A DNA stretch of 64,000 nt from Pseudorhizobium endolithicum (GTDB lineage: Bacteria; Pseudomonadota; Alphaproteobacteria; Rhizobiales; Rhizobiaceae). The stretch lies in assembly GCF_902153245.2 (NCBI RefSeq), contig NZ_CABFWF030000018.1, positions 62,001-126,000 of the forward strand, given 5' to 3'. Below the pieces are notes generated by a model. That model searched no databases. It saw only the letters and a list, made by a program, of their open reading frames with translations, and had not been told where the DNA came from. Position numbers and translations under genes: made by a program. Positions 1-8,459 of this stretch are shown in pieces (positions within the stretch are counted from its first letter, which is position 1; every line of letters starts with the position of its first letter).

Positions 1-638
1 ATGAGGGGCAGGATCGCGCCGCCGATGCCGAGTGCGCCGAGCGCGCCCAGCGAGGCGACAAAGCCCGAGAAGACCTTCAGCGTGATGTGCCCTGCCAGCA
101 TGTTGGCGAAGAGACGCACCGACAGCGATATCGGACGGGAGAGGAAGGAGATGATTTCGATGGCAACGACCAGCGGCAGGAGAATTCCCGGCACGCCGCT
201 CGGCACGAAGACGTTCAGAAAATGGAAGCCGTGCTTGTAGAAGCCGTAAACGAGAACCGTGCCGATCACGAACAGCGCGAGCGCGAAGGTGACGATGATC
301 TGGCTGGTGACGGTGAAGAAGTAGGGAAACATGCCGAGCAGGTTCGCGGTCAGCACGAACATGAACAGCGTGAACACCATCGGGAAGAACTTCATGCCCG
401 AATTGCCCGCGCCCTCGCGCAGCATGCCGGCGATGAACTCGTAGGACATCTCCGCGACCGATTGCGCCCGGCCCGGGATCAGGCCGCGCTGCGAGGTCGC
501 GAAATACAGGAAACCGGCGGCACAAGCCACGGTCGCAACCATGAAGAGCGAGGCGTTGGTGAAGGAAAAGTCCATTCCGCCGATTTCGATCGGCACGATC
601 TTGCTGATCTGGAACTGATGGGTCGGATCGTTGGCCAC
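1..638 (-). CDS. atpB: ATP synthase F0 subunit a, partial (window edge)
   Basis: Membrane subunit a of the F1F0 ATP synthase, which forms the two proton half-channels against the c-ring. About 212 codons are visible; the C-terminal end, roughly 35-40 residues judging from the family length of about 250, lies outside the window. The N-terminus reads MANDPTHQF from a GTG codon at 638, and hydrophobic helices follow. The strongly conserved stretch [10 protein letters not shown], carrying the essential arginine of subunit a, lies near residue 175, followed by [17 protein letters not shown]. The gene lies 53 bp downstream of atpI on the same strand, the F0 order usual in alphaproteobacteria (atpI-atpB-atpE-atpF), where F0 genes are separate from F1 genes. 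Identity is clear; only the GTG start is inferred. Confidence 0.96.
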   Translation of the reverse strand, partial: MANDPTHQFQISKIVPIEIGGMDFSFTNASLFMVATVACAAGFLYFATSQRGLIPGRAQSVAEMSYEFIAGMLREGAGNSGMKFFPMVFTLFMFVLTANLLGMFPYFFTVTSQIIVTFALALFVIGTVLVYGFYKHGFHFLNVFVPSGVPGILLPLVVAIEIISFLSRPISLSVRLFANMLAGHITLKVFSGFVASLGALGALGIGGAILPL

Positions 639-691
639 CGTCTACCTTCTTTCTACTTCACTCGCCCGCCACAGATCCGCCGAGAGCACAT

Positions 692-1045
692 CTATGGCTT
701 CCGCTTCTTATCCTGACCGCCCGCAAGCGACGGCGGCATCGCCACCATTCCGACGGCACGCAGAACATTCAATATGCCGGCGCAGAACCCCAGCAGAAGG
801 AGAACGATCATTCCCCAGGGGCCCGTCCCGGCGAAACGGTCGAGAAGATAGCCGAGCATGGCGCCCACCGCGATCGCGGCGATGAACTCGGAGGAGATCT
901 TCAGGCCGAGAGCCAAGCCTTTGCGGCTTTCCTCGCTCTGAGCATCCCTCTTCGCCTCAGCCGCCTCTTCCCGGTCCCGTTCCGCCAGTTCGGCGGACAG
1001 GCGCCTGCGGCGCTGCTCCAGACTTTCGTCCCGATTATCCGTCAT
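692..1045 (-). CDS. atpI: ATP synthase protein I (AtpI)
   Basis: Small membrane protein that heads F0 operons and is thought to help assemble the c-ring. The 117-residue product has a highly charged N-terminal third (about residues 1-45, rich in Arg, Glu and Lys) followed by two hydrophobic helices (roughly 48-70 and 76-100) with glycine-rich packing motifs, ending in a basic tail QDKKRKP. This is the normal size and plan of alphaproteobacterial AtpI. It precedes atpB by 53 bp and a good promoter lies upstream at 1162-1190, so it is probably the first gene of the F0 transcript. Confidence 0.93.
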   Translation of the reverse strand: MTDNRDESLEQRRRRLSAELAERDREEAAEAKRDAQSEESRKGLALGLKISSEFIAAIAVGAMLGYLLDRFAGTGPWGMIVLLLLGFCAGILNVLRAVGMVAMPPSLAGGQDKKRKP

Positions 1046-1161
1046 CCGCGATCTTCCTTGCCATCCTGCCGCATCCTACGGCTCCGAGACCGTCCGATCC
1101 GTCCGAAACATGCTGACAGCGAGGGATTTCGCGCCTTCCGGCCCGTTTTCAAGTCGGGCGC

Positions 1162-1190
1162 AACATAGTTTTGAGCGCTTCTGTAGTCAA
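1162..1190 (-). promoter_or_regulatory. Sigma-70-type promoter for atpI-atpB
   Basis: Read on the minus strand there is TTGACT (1190-1185), a 17-base spacer, and TATGTT (1167-1162), about 117 bases before the atpI start. The -35 box matches the consensus at five of six positions and the spacing is ideal. No other gene on this strand would use it, so it probably drives the F0 operon. Confidence 0.6.
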
Positions 1191-1307
1191 GGCACCGGGA
1201 AGATAAGGCCAATGGTATTTTTCATAAACAAAATCAACATCTTCCGCTGCCGGCCGGCAGATTGTCCGAAAGTTGACGGGAATCCCGGCGGCGGCCGGCG
1301 GCCGCTG

Positions 1308-2513
1308 TCAGCTCCAGCCGCCGCCATAGGTCCGGTAAAAGACATGGAGCCCGATGCGTCCGACCTTCTTCATGGACTTCGCCCACTTCGGGCGCACATA
1401 GACGGCATGGTAGTGGGTGGAGGACCCCACTTCCTTCAGCCAGATCTTGCCGGCGGTCACCGCCATCGCCACCTCGCGCGCCATCTTCCAGTGGTGCTGC
1501 GAACGGACCCGGTCGCGGATATTGTCGCAGGCGAAGGAGAACTGGCAACGGTTGCGCCAGTCCTCGTTCTGGTAGACGACGCCGCAGATGGTCTTCGGAT
1601 AGGCCGGATTGCGGACACGGTTGAGGATCACCTGCGCCACCGCCGCCTGCCCCCGCGCCGATTCCCCGCGCGCCTCGAAGTAGATCCCCGATGCGAGGCA
1701 CTGCTGCTCGCGGGCGGAAAAGGCCTCGGCCGGGAGAGGCGTGGCGGCCCAGGCATGGTCGTCCTCGCCGATCGGCGGGATGAAGCGGCCGGCCTCCGGC
1801 TTTTTCAGGACCGCATCGAAGGGCGATTCGCGCGCGAAATCCGGCTCGGCCGGCGCATAGGCGGTGGCCAGGACATCGGCCTTGTCGTTGGTGACCAGAT
1901 CGGCGATCATCGGCGAGAGGTTCGGGTTCGCCTTCTCTTCCTTGCGGAAATAGAACTCCGCCAACTCGATCTGCGCGGCAGCCTTTCCGGGCTTGGCGAA
2001 GGTCGCCAGTTCCTCCTCCGTCTCCAACGGCAGCCTTAGCGCACTCGTCCGCTGGAGAACCGATCCGGCACTGAAGGCCTTCGGCGGCTGCATCGGGACG
2101 ACAGCGACAATACGCCCCTTCTTCGCCTTGCGGTTGACGCGATCCTCGTCGGGGGACGCCTCCGGCTCTGCCGCACCGCCGGCAAACGCCACCTTGCCGC
2201 CGTTGGGCAGGGTCATGCCGGCATCGGCAGGAACCAGCCGCTCCATGTCCGGGAACGAGAGTTCGGAGGAGTGGATCGATCCCGCCGGGGACTGGGTGAG
2301 GACGACGCGCCATCTGTGGCTGGCATCGAGGCCGGAGAGAAGGTCGGAAAGATCGCCGTGCGCAGCCGCGGTGGGGAAAGCCAGCCAGGACGCGAGACCG
2401 AAGACGGCGGGGGCGGTCCAGGCATTCAGGCGGGCGCGGGACTTGCGACTCAGAACGAACTTCGAACGCAAAACGAGAGACTCCACAGGCAACAGCGACC
2501 CGTGGAGAATCAA
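1308..2513 (-). CDS. SleB-type cell wall hydrolase
   Basis: Probable peptidoglycan hydrolase of the SleB / Hydrolase_2 family (spore cortex lytic enzyme fold, predicted lytic transglycosylase or amidase). The protein has 401 residues. The last 130 or so hold the domain: the YFEARGE motif near residue 280 supplies the probable catalytic glutamate, followed by AAVAQVILNRVRNP, CQFSFACD and a His-containing THYHA segment. The N-terminal 265 residues are low complexity and not conserved; a hydrophobic stretch near residues 35-50 may anchor or export the protein. Rhizobial genomes carry several such hydrolases. The exact start is uncertain because several Met codons lie near the N-terminus. Confidence 0.85.
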   Translation of the reverse strand: MILHGSLLPVESLVLRSKFVLSRKSRARLNAWTAPAVFGLASWLAFPTAAAHGDLSDLLSGLDASHRWRVVLTQSPAGSIHSSELSFPDMERLVPADAGMTLPNGGKVAFAGGAAEPEASPDEDRVNRKAKKGRIVAVVPMQPPKAFSAGSVLQRTSALRLPLETEEELATFAKPGKAAAQIELAEFYFRKEEKANPNLSPMIADLVTNDKADVLATAYAPAEPDFARESPFDAVLKKPEAGRFIPPIGEDDHAWAATPLPAEAFSAREQQCLASGIYFEARGESARGQAAVAQVILNRVRNPAYPKTICGVVYQNEDWRNRCQFSFACDNIRDRVRSQHHWKMAREVAMAVTAGKIWLKEVGSSTHYHAVYVRPKWAKSMKKVGRIGLHVFYRTYGGGWS

Positions 2514-2639
2514 TCATTAACCTTGATGCGGAGTTAACGCCGGACGGCGAGATGCCGGCGCAACCGCAGAAAATTAGCAGCATCACATAAATGTCAGATG
2601 ATGACCTCCGATCCCCGTGCGACGAGGACGCCTCCGGAC

Positions 2640-3776
2640 CTAGTCGAAGACGATGGCCGGGGCCGGCCTCGCGGTGCGTCCTTGCAGCTCTGCCCAGGCC
2701 TTCGCCGCAATGTCGCGGTAGATCCCGGCCGCCTGCCCGTCCGGTTCGGCGGCCACGACGGGGGTGCCGACATCAGACTTCTCGCGGATCTCGATCGTCA
2801 GCGGCACTTCCCCGAGGAACGGCACGCCGATACGCTCCGCTTCGTCCCGGGCACCGCCATGGCCGAAGATGTCGTAGCGGGCACCGGTATCGGGGGCGAG
2901 GAAATAGCTCATGTTCTCGACGATGCCCAAGAGCGGCACCTCGACCTTGCGGAACATGGTGATCGCCTTGCGGGCATCGATCAGCGCCAGGTCCTGCGGC
3001 GTCGAGACGATCACTGCACCCGCCAGCGGCACCTGCTGCGCCATCGTCAGTTGCACGTCGCCGGTGCCGGGCGGCATGTCGACCACCAGCACGTCGAGAT
3101 CGCCCCAGGCCACCTCGCGCAGCATCTGAAGCAGGGCCGACTGCACCATCGGCCCGCGCCATATCATGGCAGTTTCCTCGTCGACGAGGAAACCCATCGA
3201 CATGGCCTTCAGCCCGTAGTTCTCCATCGGCTTGATGATACGGTTCTCGATCTGCTGGGGCCGGCCCGAGATCTTCAGGAGGCGCGGGATCGACGGCCCG
3301 TAGATGTCGGCATCGAGAATGCCGACCCGCAGGCCGTTCGCCTTGAGCCCCAGCGCCAGGTTGACGGCGGTGGTGGACTTGCCGACTCCCCCCTTGCCGG
3401 ACGCGACGGCAATGATCTTGCTCACGCCCGGGACACCCGTCTTGGCCGGGCCGCCCGGAGCGGCATGCGCATGCGGTGCGCGGGCAGGCTGCGGGCGCGG
3501 CGGCGATGCGGCGGGCGCGCCCGCCTTGCGGTCAGCCGTCAAGGTCACGAGCGCGCCCTTGACGCCAGGAAGCGACCTCACCGATCGCTCCGCCGCCGCC
3601 CGGAGCGGCTCCAGCTTTTCCGCCTGGTCCGCGGGCACGGTAATCGAGAAATAGACCTTGTTGTCGGAGATGAAGACATCGGAGACCATCTTCAGCGACA
3701 CGATGTCGTTGGTGAGGTCGGGGCCGCGGACCTTGGCCAGCGCTGAAAGAACCTGTTCCTTGGTCACATCCGTCAT
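2640..3776 (-). CDS. mrp: Mrp/NBP35 family iron-sulfur carrier ATPase
   Basis: P-loop ATPase of the Mrp/ApbC family, a carrier for Fe-S clusters. The 378-residue protein starts MTDVTKEQ; the ATG at 3776 is preceded by a good GGAG ribosome site, so the longer reading frame upstream is not used. Residues 1-80 form the MIP18 (DUF59) domain, a Pro/Ala-rich linker follows, and the deviant Walker A GKGGVGKS is at 127-134. The segment ENMSYFLAPDTG holds the place where many family members have CPxC; here the cysteines are missing, as is usual in rhizobial Mrp, so cluster binding must use other residues or differ. It stands alone between the SleB gene and the LuxR gene. Confidence 0.93.
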   Translation of the reverse strand: MTDVTKEQVLSALAKVRGPDLTNDIVSLKMVSDVFISDNKVYFSITVPADQAEKLEPLRAAAERSVRSLPGVKGALVTLTADRKAGAPAASPPRPQPARAPHAHAAPGGPAKTGVPGVSKIIAVASGKGGVGKSTTAVNLALGLKANGLRVGILDADIYGPSIPRLLKISGRPQQIENRIIKPMENYGLKAMSMGFLVDEETAMIWRGPMVQSALLQMLREVAWGDLDVLVVDMPPGTGDVQLTMAQQVPLAGAVIVSTPQDLALIDARKAITMFRKVEVPLLGIVENMSYFLAPDTGARYDIFGHGGARDEAERIGVPFLGEVPLTIEIREKSDVGTPVVAAEPDGQAAGIYRDIAAKAWAELQGRTARPAPAIVFD

Positions 3777-4077
3777 GCCACACTCCTGTCGCGGACGGTG
3801 CCGGCAATCGGCACCGTCGGCGCCTATATAGGCGCCGGTCCCGCCTGGCCGCAACCGGGAATGACAATGCCGTCCGGCACAGCGGCTGCGAAGCGCTCGT
3901 GCCGGACGGCATCTTCTTAACGGCGCCTCTGCGGACGCTTCCAGCCCCTCTGGACCTGATCCTTTGAAGCAGGAAACGTGCCAGTCGGGAAAGGAGGAGC
4001 CACCGGCTCGATATCAACGGATTATCCCACGGATCCGATTCCGCAGCACGCGGATCGACCGCGCGATATTGATAAGC
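3777..4077. other. 301-bp intergenic region between luxR-type gene and mrp
   Basis: No reading frame with family features is visible. Toward mrp it must carry the mrp promoter and ribosome site. Its middle holds a 14-bp perfect inverted repeat (3867-3912, listed separately). The part next to the LuxR gene is featureless to me. Confidence 0.6.
3867..3912. terminator. Long perfect inverted repeat, possible terminator of the LuxR-type gene
   Basis: ATGCCGTCCGGCAC at 3867-3880 is repeated exactly in inverse at 3899-3912, with an 18-base loop that itself contains AGCG/CGCT. A stem of 14 bp with about 70% GC would be very stable in RNA. The T-run is weak on either side (CTTCTTAA on plus, TTGTCATT on minus), so it is only a fair intrinsic terminator. 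It lies 165 bases past the LuxR stop codon and 90 bases before mrp. Confidence 0.4.
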
Positions 4078-4809
4078 TCAGGTGATCAGGCCCGCCCGCA
4101 GCGCCTTGGCGACCGCCTGCGTCCGGTTGACGCTGTCGAGCTTCTTGGCGGCGCGGTTCAGGTAGTGATTGACCGTATGCTCGGACAATCCCAGGATTTC
4201 CGCTATTTCCGCGCTCGTCTTTCCGGCTGCGGTCCAGTTGAGACAGTCCAGTTCCCGGTCGGTCAGCGTATCGACGGGGCGGGTCGTCAGATTCCGGATC
4301 TCGCCCAGCTTCTGATAGACATGGATGGCAATGAAGCTCAGTTCCATCATCTGCTGAAGGCTGAAGGGCGGCGCATCGCCGAACAGGGAAACCGCGCCGC
4401 GCATTCCGAAACTGTCCTGCACCGGAAAATATGCTCCCCGCAGGAGATGGTACGGCCGGAACATCTCCAGGGATACGGCGCTGCCCCGCTCCTGGCTGAC
4501 CCGTTCCATGTCGAACTGGAACGGCACGAAGGAGATCTGCAGCTTCTTCAAAAGCGGACTGGAGGACAGAAGCCCTTCCCGGTCGAAATGGGTGATGAGT
4601 TCGGCCGGCCAGTTCGTTATCACCGTATGCGCCGAAAGCACCATGGAGGTGGCCCCGGGCATGTTCACGACCATGAAGACGCGGGCCCCATAGGCCTCGC
4701 AAAGTCGCTTCATGAATCGGAAGACATCAAACTGCGTCTTCAGCCGCTCAAGCTCGAGGAGTTGCTCCTCGATGGGCTCGCGCGGGACGACTCTATCCAG
4801 ATGCGACAT
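4078..4809 (-). CDS. LuxR-family transcriptional regulator (orphan, autoinducer-domain type)
   Basis: DNA-binding regulator of 243 residues. Residues 178-240 form a GerE/LuxR helix-turn-helix (LTDRELDCLNWTAAGKTSAEI, then LGLSEHTVNHYLNRAAKKL). The N-terminal 165 residues look like the autoinducer-binding fold of rhizobial LuxR proteins. In the segment NWPAELITHFDREGLLSSSP the positions that hold the acyl-homoserine-lactone contacts Trp57 and Asp70 of TraR appear to be Leu/Glu and Ser, so it may not bind such signals. No luxI-type synthase lies in the window. It is divergent from the SMP-30 lactonase gene and may control it. Family call is firm, ligand unknown. Confidence 0.88.
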   Translation of the reverse strand: MSHLDRVVPREPIEEQLLELERLKTQFDVFRFMKRLCEAYGARVFMVVNMPGATSMVLSAHTVITNWPAELITHFDREGLLSSSPLLKKLQISFVPFQFDMERVSQERGSAVSLEMFRPYHLLRGAYFPVQDSFGMRGAVSLFGDAPPFSLQQMMELSFIAIHVYQKLGEIRNLTTRPVDTLTDRELDCLNWTAAGKTSAEIAEILGLSEHTVNHYLNRAAKKLDSVNRTQAVAKALRAGLIT

Positions 4810-4986
4810 AGGGAAATAGGTTCTCGACTATCTTCGGATGGACCTGAAAAGCAGGCTGGCAGGCAAATATTCGAATCATGTTCAGGCGGATCGGTGAGCG
4901 CCCGAATCCCGAACGTCAGTGCCGTTGCCTTCGCATGTAAAGATTGTAGACAGGTAAGCCGAAAAGACCCCAATAGCAATCAAGTT

Positions 4987-5007
4987 TCCGACAAAAAGTC
5001 GGATTTT
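4987..5007 (+). terminator. Short hairpin plus T-run in the leader of the lactonase gene
   Basis: TCCGAC (4987-4992), loop AAAAA, GTCGGA (4998-5003), then TTTT. This is an intrinsic-terminator shape, 80 bases before the ATG of the SMP-30 gene and not downstream of any gene on this strand. It could end a short RNA started in the divergent intergenic region, or attenuate the lactonase gene. The stem is only 6 bp, so it may be chance. Confidence 0.35.
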
Positions 5008-5086
5008 GCATACATCACTTCGTCACTCTGCCGCCACGATAAAACCACGCCCCCTGTTTCAGGCGCGACAGTCAGGAACCGAATCC

Positions 5087-5968
5087 ATGTCAGATGAACC
5101 CATTTCCCATGTCCTTTCAGAGACTATCTGCGAATTGGGTGAAGGCCCGAGCTTCGAAGCCGAAACAAACAGGCTGTGGTGGTTCGATATCCTGGGCAGG
5201 ACGCTTCACGAACGGGATCTCGCCTCCGGCCAGGAGCGACATCACCGCCTGCCCTTCCTGGCCAGCGTCGTCGCGAGGATCGATGACGAGCGACAACTGC
5301 TTGCCACCGAAAAGGGCCTTTACATCCGGAGCCGCTCCGATGACGCGCTTACGCCTCATGTCGAGCTGGAGCCTGGGACGACGACCAATCGCTCCAACGA
5401 CGGCCGCGTTCATCCGAGCGGCAGCCTGTGGATCGGAACGATGGGGAAAAGGGCTGAAGAGGGTGCGGGAGCAATATACCACGTGGCGCGGGCGACGGTA
5501 ACGCGGCTCTTCGCCGGCATCAGCATCCCGAACGGGATCTGCTTCTCGCCGGATGGCACCACGGGCTATTTCGTCGATACCAAGGTCAACCACCTGATGT
5601 GCGTTCCGCTCGATCCGGCAACCGGGCTGCCGGTGGGGGATGCTTCTCTCCTGGCCGATACGAGCGATCGATCGGGAGGAATGGACGGTTCGGTGTGCGA
5701 CCTCGAAGGGAATATCTGGAACGCCCGCTGGGGCGGGGGCGCCGTGGACTGCTATGCACCGGACGGACGGCTCCTGAGGAGTCTCGCCGTTCCTGCCCGG
5801 CAGCCGACATGCCCGGTATTTCACGGAGATACCTTCGACCGGCTCGCGGTGACTTCCGCTTGGGAAGGGCTTGGTCCTGCGGAGCGGGAAACGGATCTCC
5901 TGGCTGGTCAACTGTTCAGCTTTGCGGTGGACATGGCCGGGCTGCCGGAACCTGCATTCCGCCTTTGA
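5087..5968 (+). CDS. SMP-30/gluconolactonase/LRE family protein
   Basis: Predicted calcium-dependent lactonase with a six-bladed beta-propeller, hydrolysing sugar-acid lactones. The 293-residue product starts MSDEPISHV; the upstream in-frame extension has no family similarity. Family landmarks: the metal-binding glutamate in CELGEGPSFE near residue 17, RSNDGRVHPSG (substrate and metal contacts) around 105, IPNGICFSPDG, and GGMDGSVCDLEGNIWNA, where the Asp of DGS ligates the metal. Sugar-lactone substrate cannot be read from sequence, and no sugar dehydrogenase or transporter lies nearby. It is divergent from the LuxR-type regulator with a 277-bp spacer. Confidence 0.9.
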   Translation: MSDEPISHVLSETICELGEGPSFEAETNRLWWFDILGRTLHERDLASGQERHHRLPFLASVVARIDDERQLLATEKGLYIRSRSDDALTPHVELEPGTTTNRSNDGRVHPSGSLWIGTMGKRAEEGAGAIYHVARATVTRLFAGISIPNGICFSPDGTTGYFVDTKVNHLMCVPLDPATGLPVGDASLLADTSDRSGGMDGSVCDLEGNIWNARWGGGAVDCYAPDGRLLRSLAVPARQPTCPVFHGDTFDRLAVTSAWEGLGPAERETDLLAGQLFSFAVDMAGLPEPAFRL

Positions 5969-6127
5969 TCGCGTCCGTCGCGAGCCCCCGACGCAACCGG
6001 AGGCAGCATAAATTTTCGGCAAGCTGATGCGGAACTAAACAACGAACCTAACCATTGTGCTGTCGAACCGGCGCGGCGAGATGCTCGCTGCGCGTTCATA
6101 AGATCAACAGAAGAAGGTAGGTTCGAC

Positions 6128-6811
6128 ATGAAGAAGACACTCAGCACGATGGCGGCCGCAGCCGTCCTGATGGCCTCGACCGCGATCGCACCGGCCATGG
6201 CCCAGACCAGCGACCCGGCTGCACCGGCCGCTCCTGCTTCGCCGGCTGCCCCGGCAGACCCGGCCATGCAGCCGACGGACGGTGGCGCCGCTAGCGCTCC
6301 TGCAACGGGCGGCGCCACCTCGACCGACAGCGCGGCGGCGCCCGAAGCCGACGCTTCGACGGATACCGCAGCGGCGTCCGGCTCCTATATCACGGAGCAG
6401 TCCGAAACCCAGATCAGCGCGAACGACTATATCGGCAAGCCGGTCTACAATGCCGAAGACGAGAGCATCGGCGACGTCAACGACCTTATCATGGAAGAGC
6501 AGGGCGGCATCGTCGCTGCCGTGATCGGCGTCGGCGGCTTCCTCGGCATCGGTGAAAAGGACGTGGCGGTGCCCATGGACAAGATCACCATGTCCCGCGA
6601 CACGGAAAACAACAACGAAGTCCGTCTCACCACGACGGAAACCGCAGAGTCGCTGAAGGCAGCGCCCGAATTCATGACCCTTGACGACCAGCAGGCCGCA
6701 GCCGACGCTGCTTCCACCGATACGACGACGACCTCGTCGACCGGAACGGGCGCCGGTACCGCCATGCCCAACAACGCAACTACCCCGCCGACGGCTGAAG
6801 GCAACAACTAA
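6128..6811 (+). CDS. Exported PRC-barrel domain protein
   Basis: Periplasmic or surface protein of 227 residues with a clear Sec signal peptide (MKKTLSTMAAAAVLMASTA, cleavage after AMAQ near residue 26). An Ala/Pro/Thr/Ser-rich low-complexity linker (about 27-90) leads to a PRC-barrel domain at roughly 90-165 (YIGKPVYNAEDESIGDVNDL, then AVIGVGGFLGIGEKDVAVP). The C-terminal 60 residues are again Thr/Ala-rich. Such proteins are common in Rhizobiales and often stress induced; the role is not established. An AAGAAGGTAGG ribosome site and a strong terminator (6848-6871) suggest a single-gene transcript. Confidence 0.88.
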   Translation: MKKTLSTMAAAAVLMASTAIAPAMAQTSDPAAPAAPASPAAPADPAMQPTDGGAASAPATGGATSTDSAAAPEADASTDTAAASGSYITEQSETQISANDYIGKPVYNAEDESIGDVNDLIMEEQGGIVAAVIGVGGFLGIGEKDVAVPMDKITMSRDTENNNEVRLTTTETAESLKAAPEFMTLDDQQAAADAASTDTTTTSSTGTGAGTAMPNNATTPPTAEGNN

Positions 6812-6847
6812 GCCTGGAGCGAGTGACGCGTTGAGGGATCCTGAAGG

Positions 6848-6871
6848 GGCGGCGCCGCGGCGCCGCCTTTT
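6848..6871 (+). terminator. Intrinsic terminator of the PRC-barrel gene
   Basis: GGCGGCGCC / GGCGCCGCC around a GC centre (6848-6867), followed by TTTT. It sits 36 bases after the PRC-barrel stop codon and 41 bases before the end of the convergent GGDEF-EAL gene. Confidence 0.8.
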
Positions 6872-6911
6872 CCATGCCGCTCGGCGGGCCATGATGCTGC
6901 GGGAGAGACAG

Positions 6912-8264
6912 CTATGCTCCTTCGACCATCAAAGCGGGGCGATGTTCCTGAAGATAGCGGTGAGTCGCCGCTCCGGTCATCGGTTTGCCGTAGTAATAGC
7001 CCTGCCCCATCGGGCAGCCGAGGGCCTTCAGCTTTTCGGCATCCGCGTATTCCTCTATGCCCTCCGCCACGACCTGCAGGTCGAGCCCTTCGCACATGGC
7101 GATGATCGCCTTCACGATATGCTCGGAGGCGCGGTCCGTGGTGATGCGGGACACGAAAGCGCGATCGATCTTCACCTTGTCGAAGGTGAAATCCCGCAGC
7201 CTTCCAAGGCTCGACTGGCCCGTCCCAAAATCGTCGAGGGCGATCTTCACGCCCTTTGCCCGCAGGTCGGTGATGATCCGATGCGCGGTATCCGCCGACG
7301 TCATGACGGCGGTCTCCGTGATCTCGAGCTCCAGCCGGCGAGGATCGAGATCCACCCGCGCGAGCGTCGACAGGATGGCATCCGCCGTGCCGGGATCCAT
7401 CAGTTGCGCGGAGGACAGATTGAAGGAAAGGAAAAGATCGCTCGGCCAGGACAAGGCTGCTTCCGCCGCCTTGCGCAGCAGTGTTTCCGACAGTGCGTCG
7501 ATGAACCCGCGCTCTTCCGCCAGCGGCACGAAGACGGAGGGGGAAACGAAGCCGAGATCGGGGTCGATCCAGCGGGCCAAGGCCTCGAAGCCGAGCACCG
7601 CGCCGTCGCCCAGCCGGACGATTGGCTGAAAGTGTACATCTACGGCGTCGGCAATGACAGCCGTCCGCAACGCCTGTTCCAGTTGCGTCGCCTGCTTCAT
7701 CTCCTGGGCGATCTCGCGGGAATAGACGGTGATCTGCCCCCTGCCCCGCCGTTTGGAGCGATAGAGGGCGGTTTCCGCGCTCTTCACCAGGTCTTCGAAC
7801 TCTTCCCCCGCAAAGGGATAGATCGCAAAGCCGAAAGAGGCGGACAAGCGGACGTTGCGATCGCCGAGATCGTAGGGCGCCGACAGGACATCCCTGATCA
7901 TCTGCCCCATCCGCTCCGCCCCGAGCCGTTCGAAGACCAGAGGGAAGACGAAGGCGAACTCGTCGCCGTCGTGGCGGGTCACCGTGGCGCCATCCGGCAC
8001 GCAAGCCCTCAGCCGATGGGCGACCTGGCAGAGGATCTCGTCGCCCGCGTCGGCGCCGAACAGGTCGTTGATCGGCTTGAAGCCGTCCAGATTGGCAATG
8101 CAGATCGTGAAGGGCGCCGGATCCTGTGCCCGCTCGGCCGCAAGCAGGCGCACCTTGTCGCGCAGCCGGTACCGGTTCCCCAGACCGGTCAGAGGATCGC
8201 TGTATGCCATCGCCTGCAGTTCATTCTGAGTGACCTGCGGCAACAGGGTGCCTGCCGACCTCAT
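6912..8264 (-). CDS. GGDEF-EAL domain protein (c-di-GMP turnover)
   Basis: Cytosolic protein of 450 residues joining a diguanylate cyclase domain (about 20-185) and a c-di-GMP phosphodiesterase domain (about 200-440). The signature of the first reads DGDEF at 99-103 instead of GGDEF, so cyclase activity is doubtful. The second has an intact EAL (227-229), ELEITET, the DDFGTG loop (344-349), KIDR, AEGIE and GQGYYYGKP, all expected of an active phosphodiesterase. No membrane or sensory domain is present from the chosen start, MRSAGTLLPQ. The open frame runs further upstream but into mutL on the other strand, so the longer start is rejected. Activity is most likely c-di-GMP hydrolysis. Confidence 0.9.
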   Translation of the reverse strand: MRSAGTLLPQVTQNELQAMAYSDPLTGLGNRYRLRDKVRLLAAERAQDPAPFTICIANLDGFKPINDLFGADAGDEILCQVAHRLRACVPDGATVTRHDGDEFAFVFPLVFERLGAERMGQMIRDVLSAPYDLGDRNVRLSASFGFAIYPFAGEEFEDLVKSAETALYRSKRRGRGQITVYSREIAQEMKQATQLEQALRTAVIADAVDVHFQPIVRLGDGAVLGFEALARWIDPDLGFVSPSVFVPLAEERGFIDALSETLLRKAAEAALSWPSDLFLSFNLSSAQLMDPGTADAILSTLARVDLDPRRLELEITETAVMTSADTAHRIITDLRAKGVKIALDDFGTGQSSLGRLRDFTFDKVKIDRAFVSRITTDRASEHIVKAIIAMCEGLDLQVVAEGIEEYADAEKLKALGCPMGQGYYYGKPMTGAATHRYLQEHRPALMVEGA

Positions 8265-8459
8265 TCCAAAATCCGACCTATTGTATACATATCGGCACGA
8301 TGAGGCAGAAACGTTAACAAATACGTCTCCGCGCTCCTGCCAGAAACGGACCCCTGCCCCTTCGATTACGCGCGATAACCCAAGGATAGCGGCTCCTTCC
8401 TGCAGCCGGATCAATGGACGGGGCTTCCCAAGCTCCCTCGAATCCCGGATTATCGGCAG

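Noticed and set aside
1291-1305. GCGGCC/GGCCGC dyad just after the SleB-type gene
   Set aside because: Only six pairs with a 3-base loop and no T-run; common in sequence this GC-rich.
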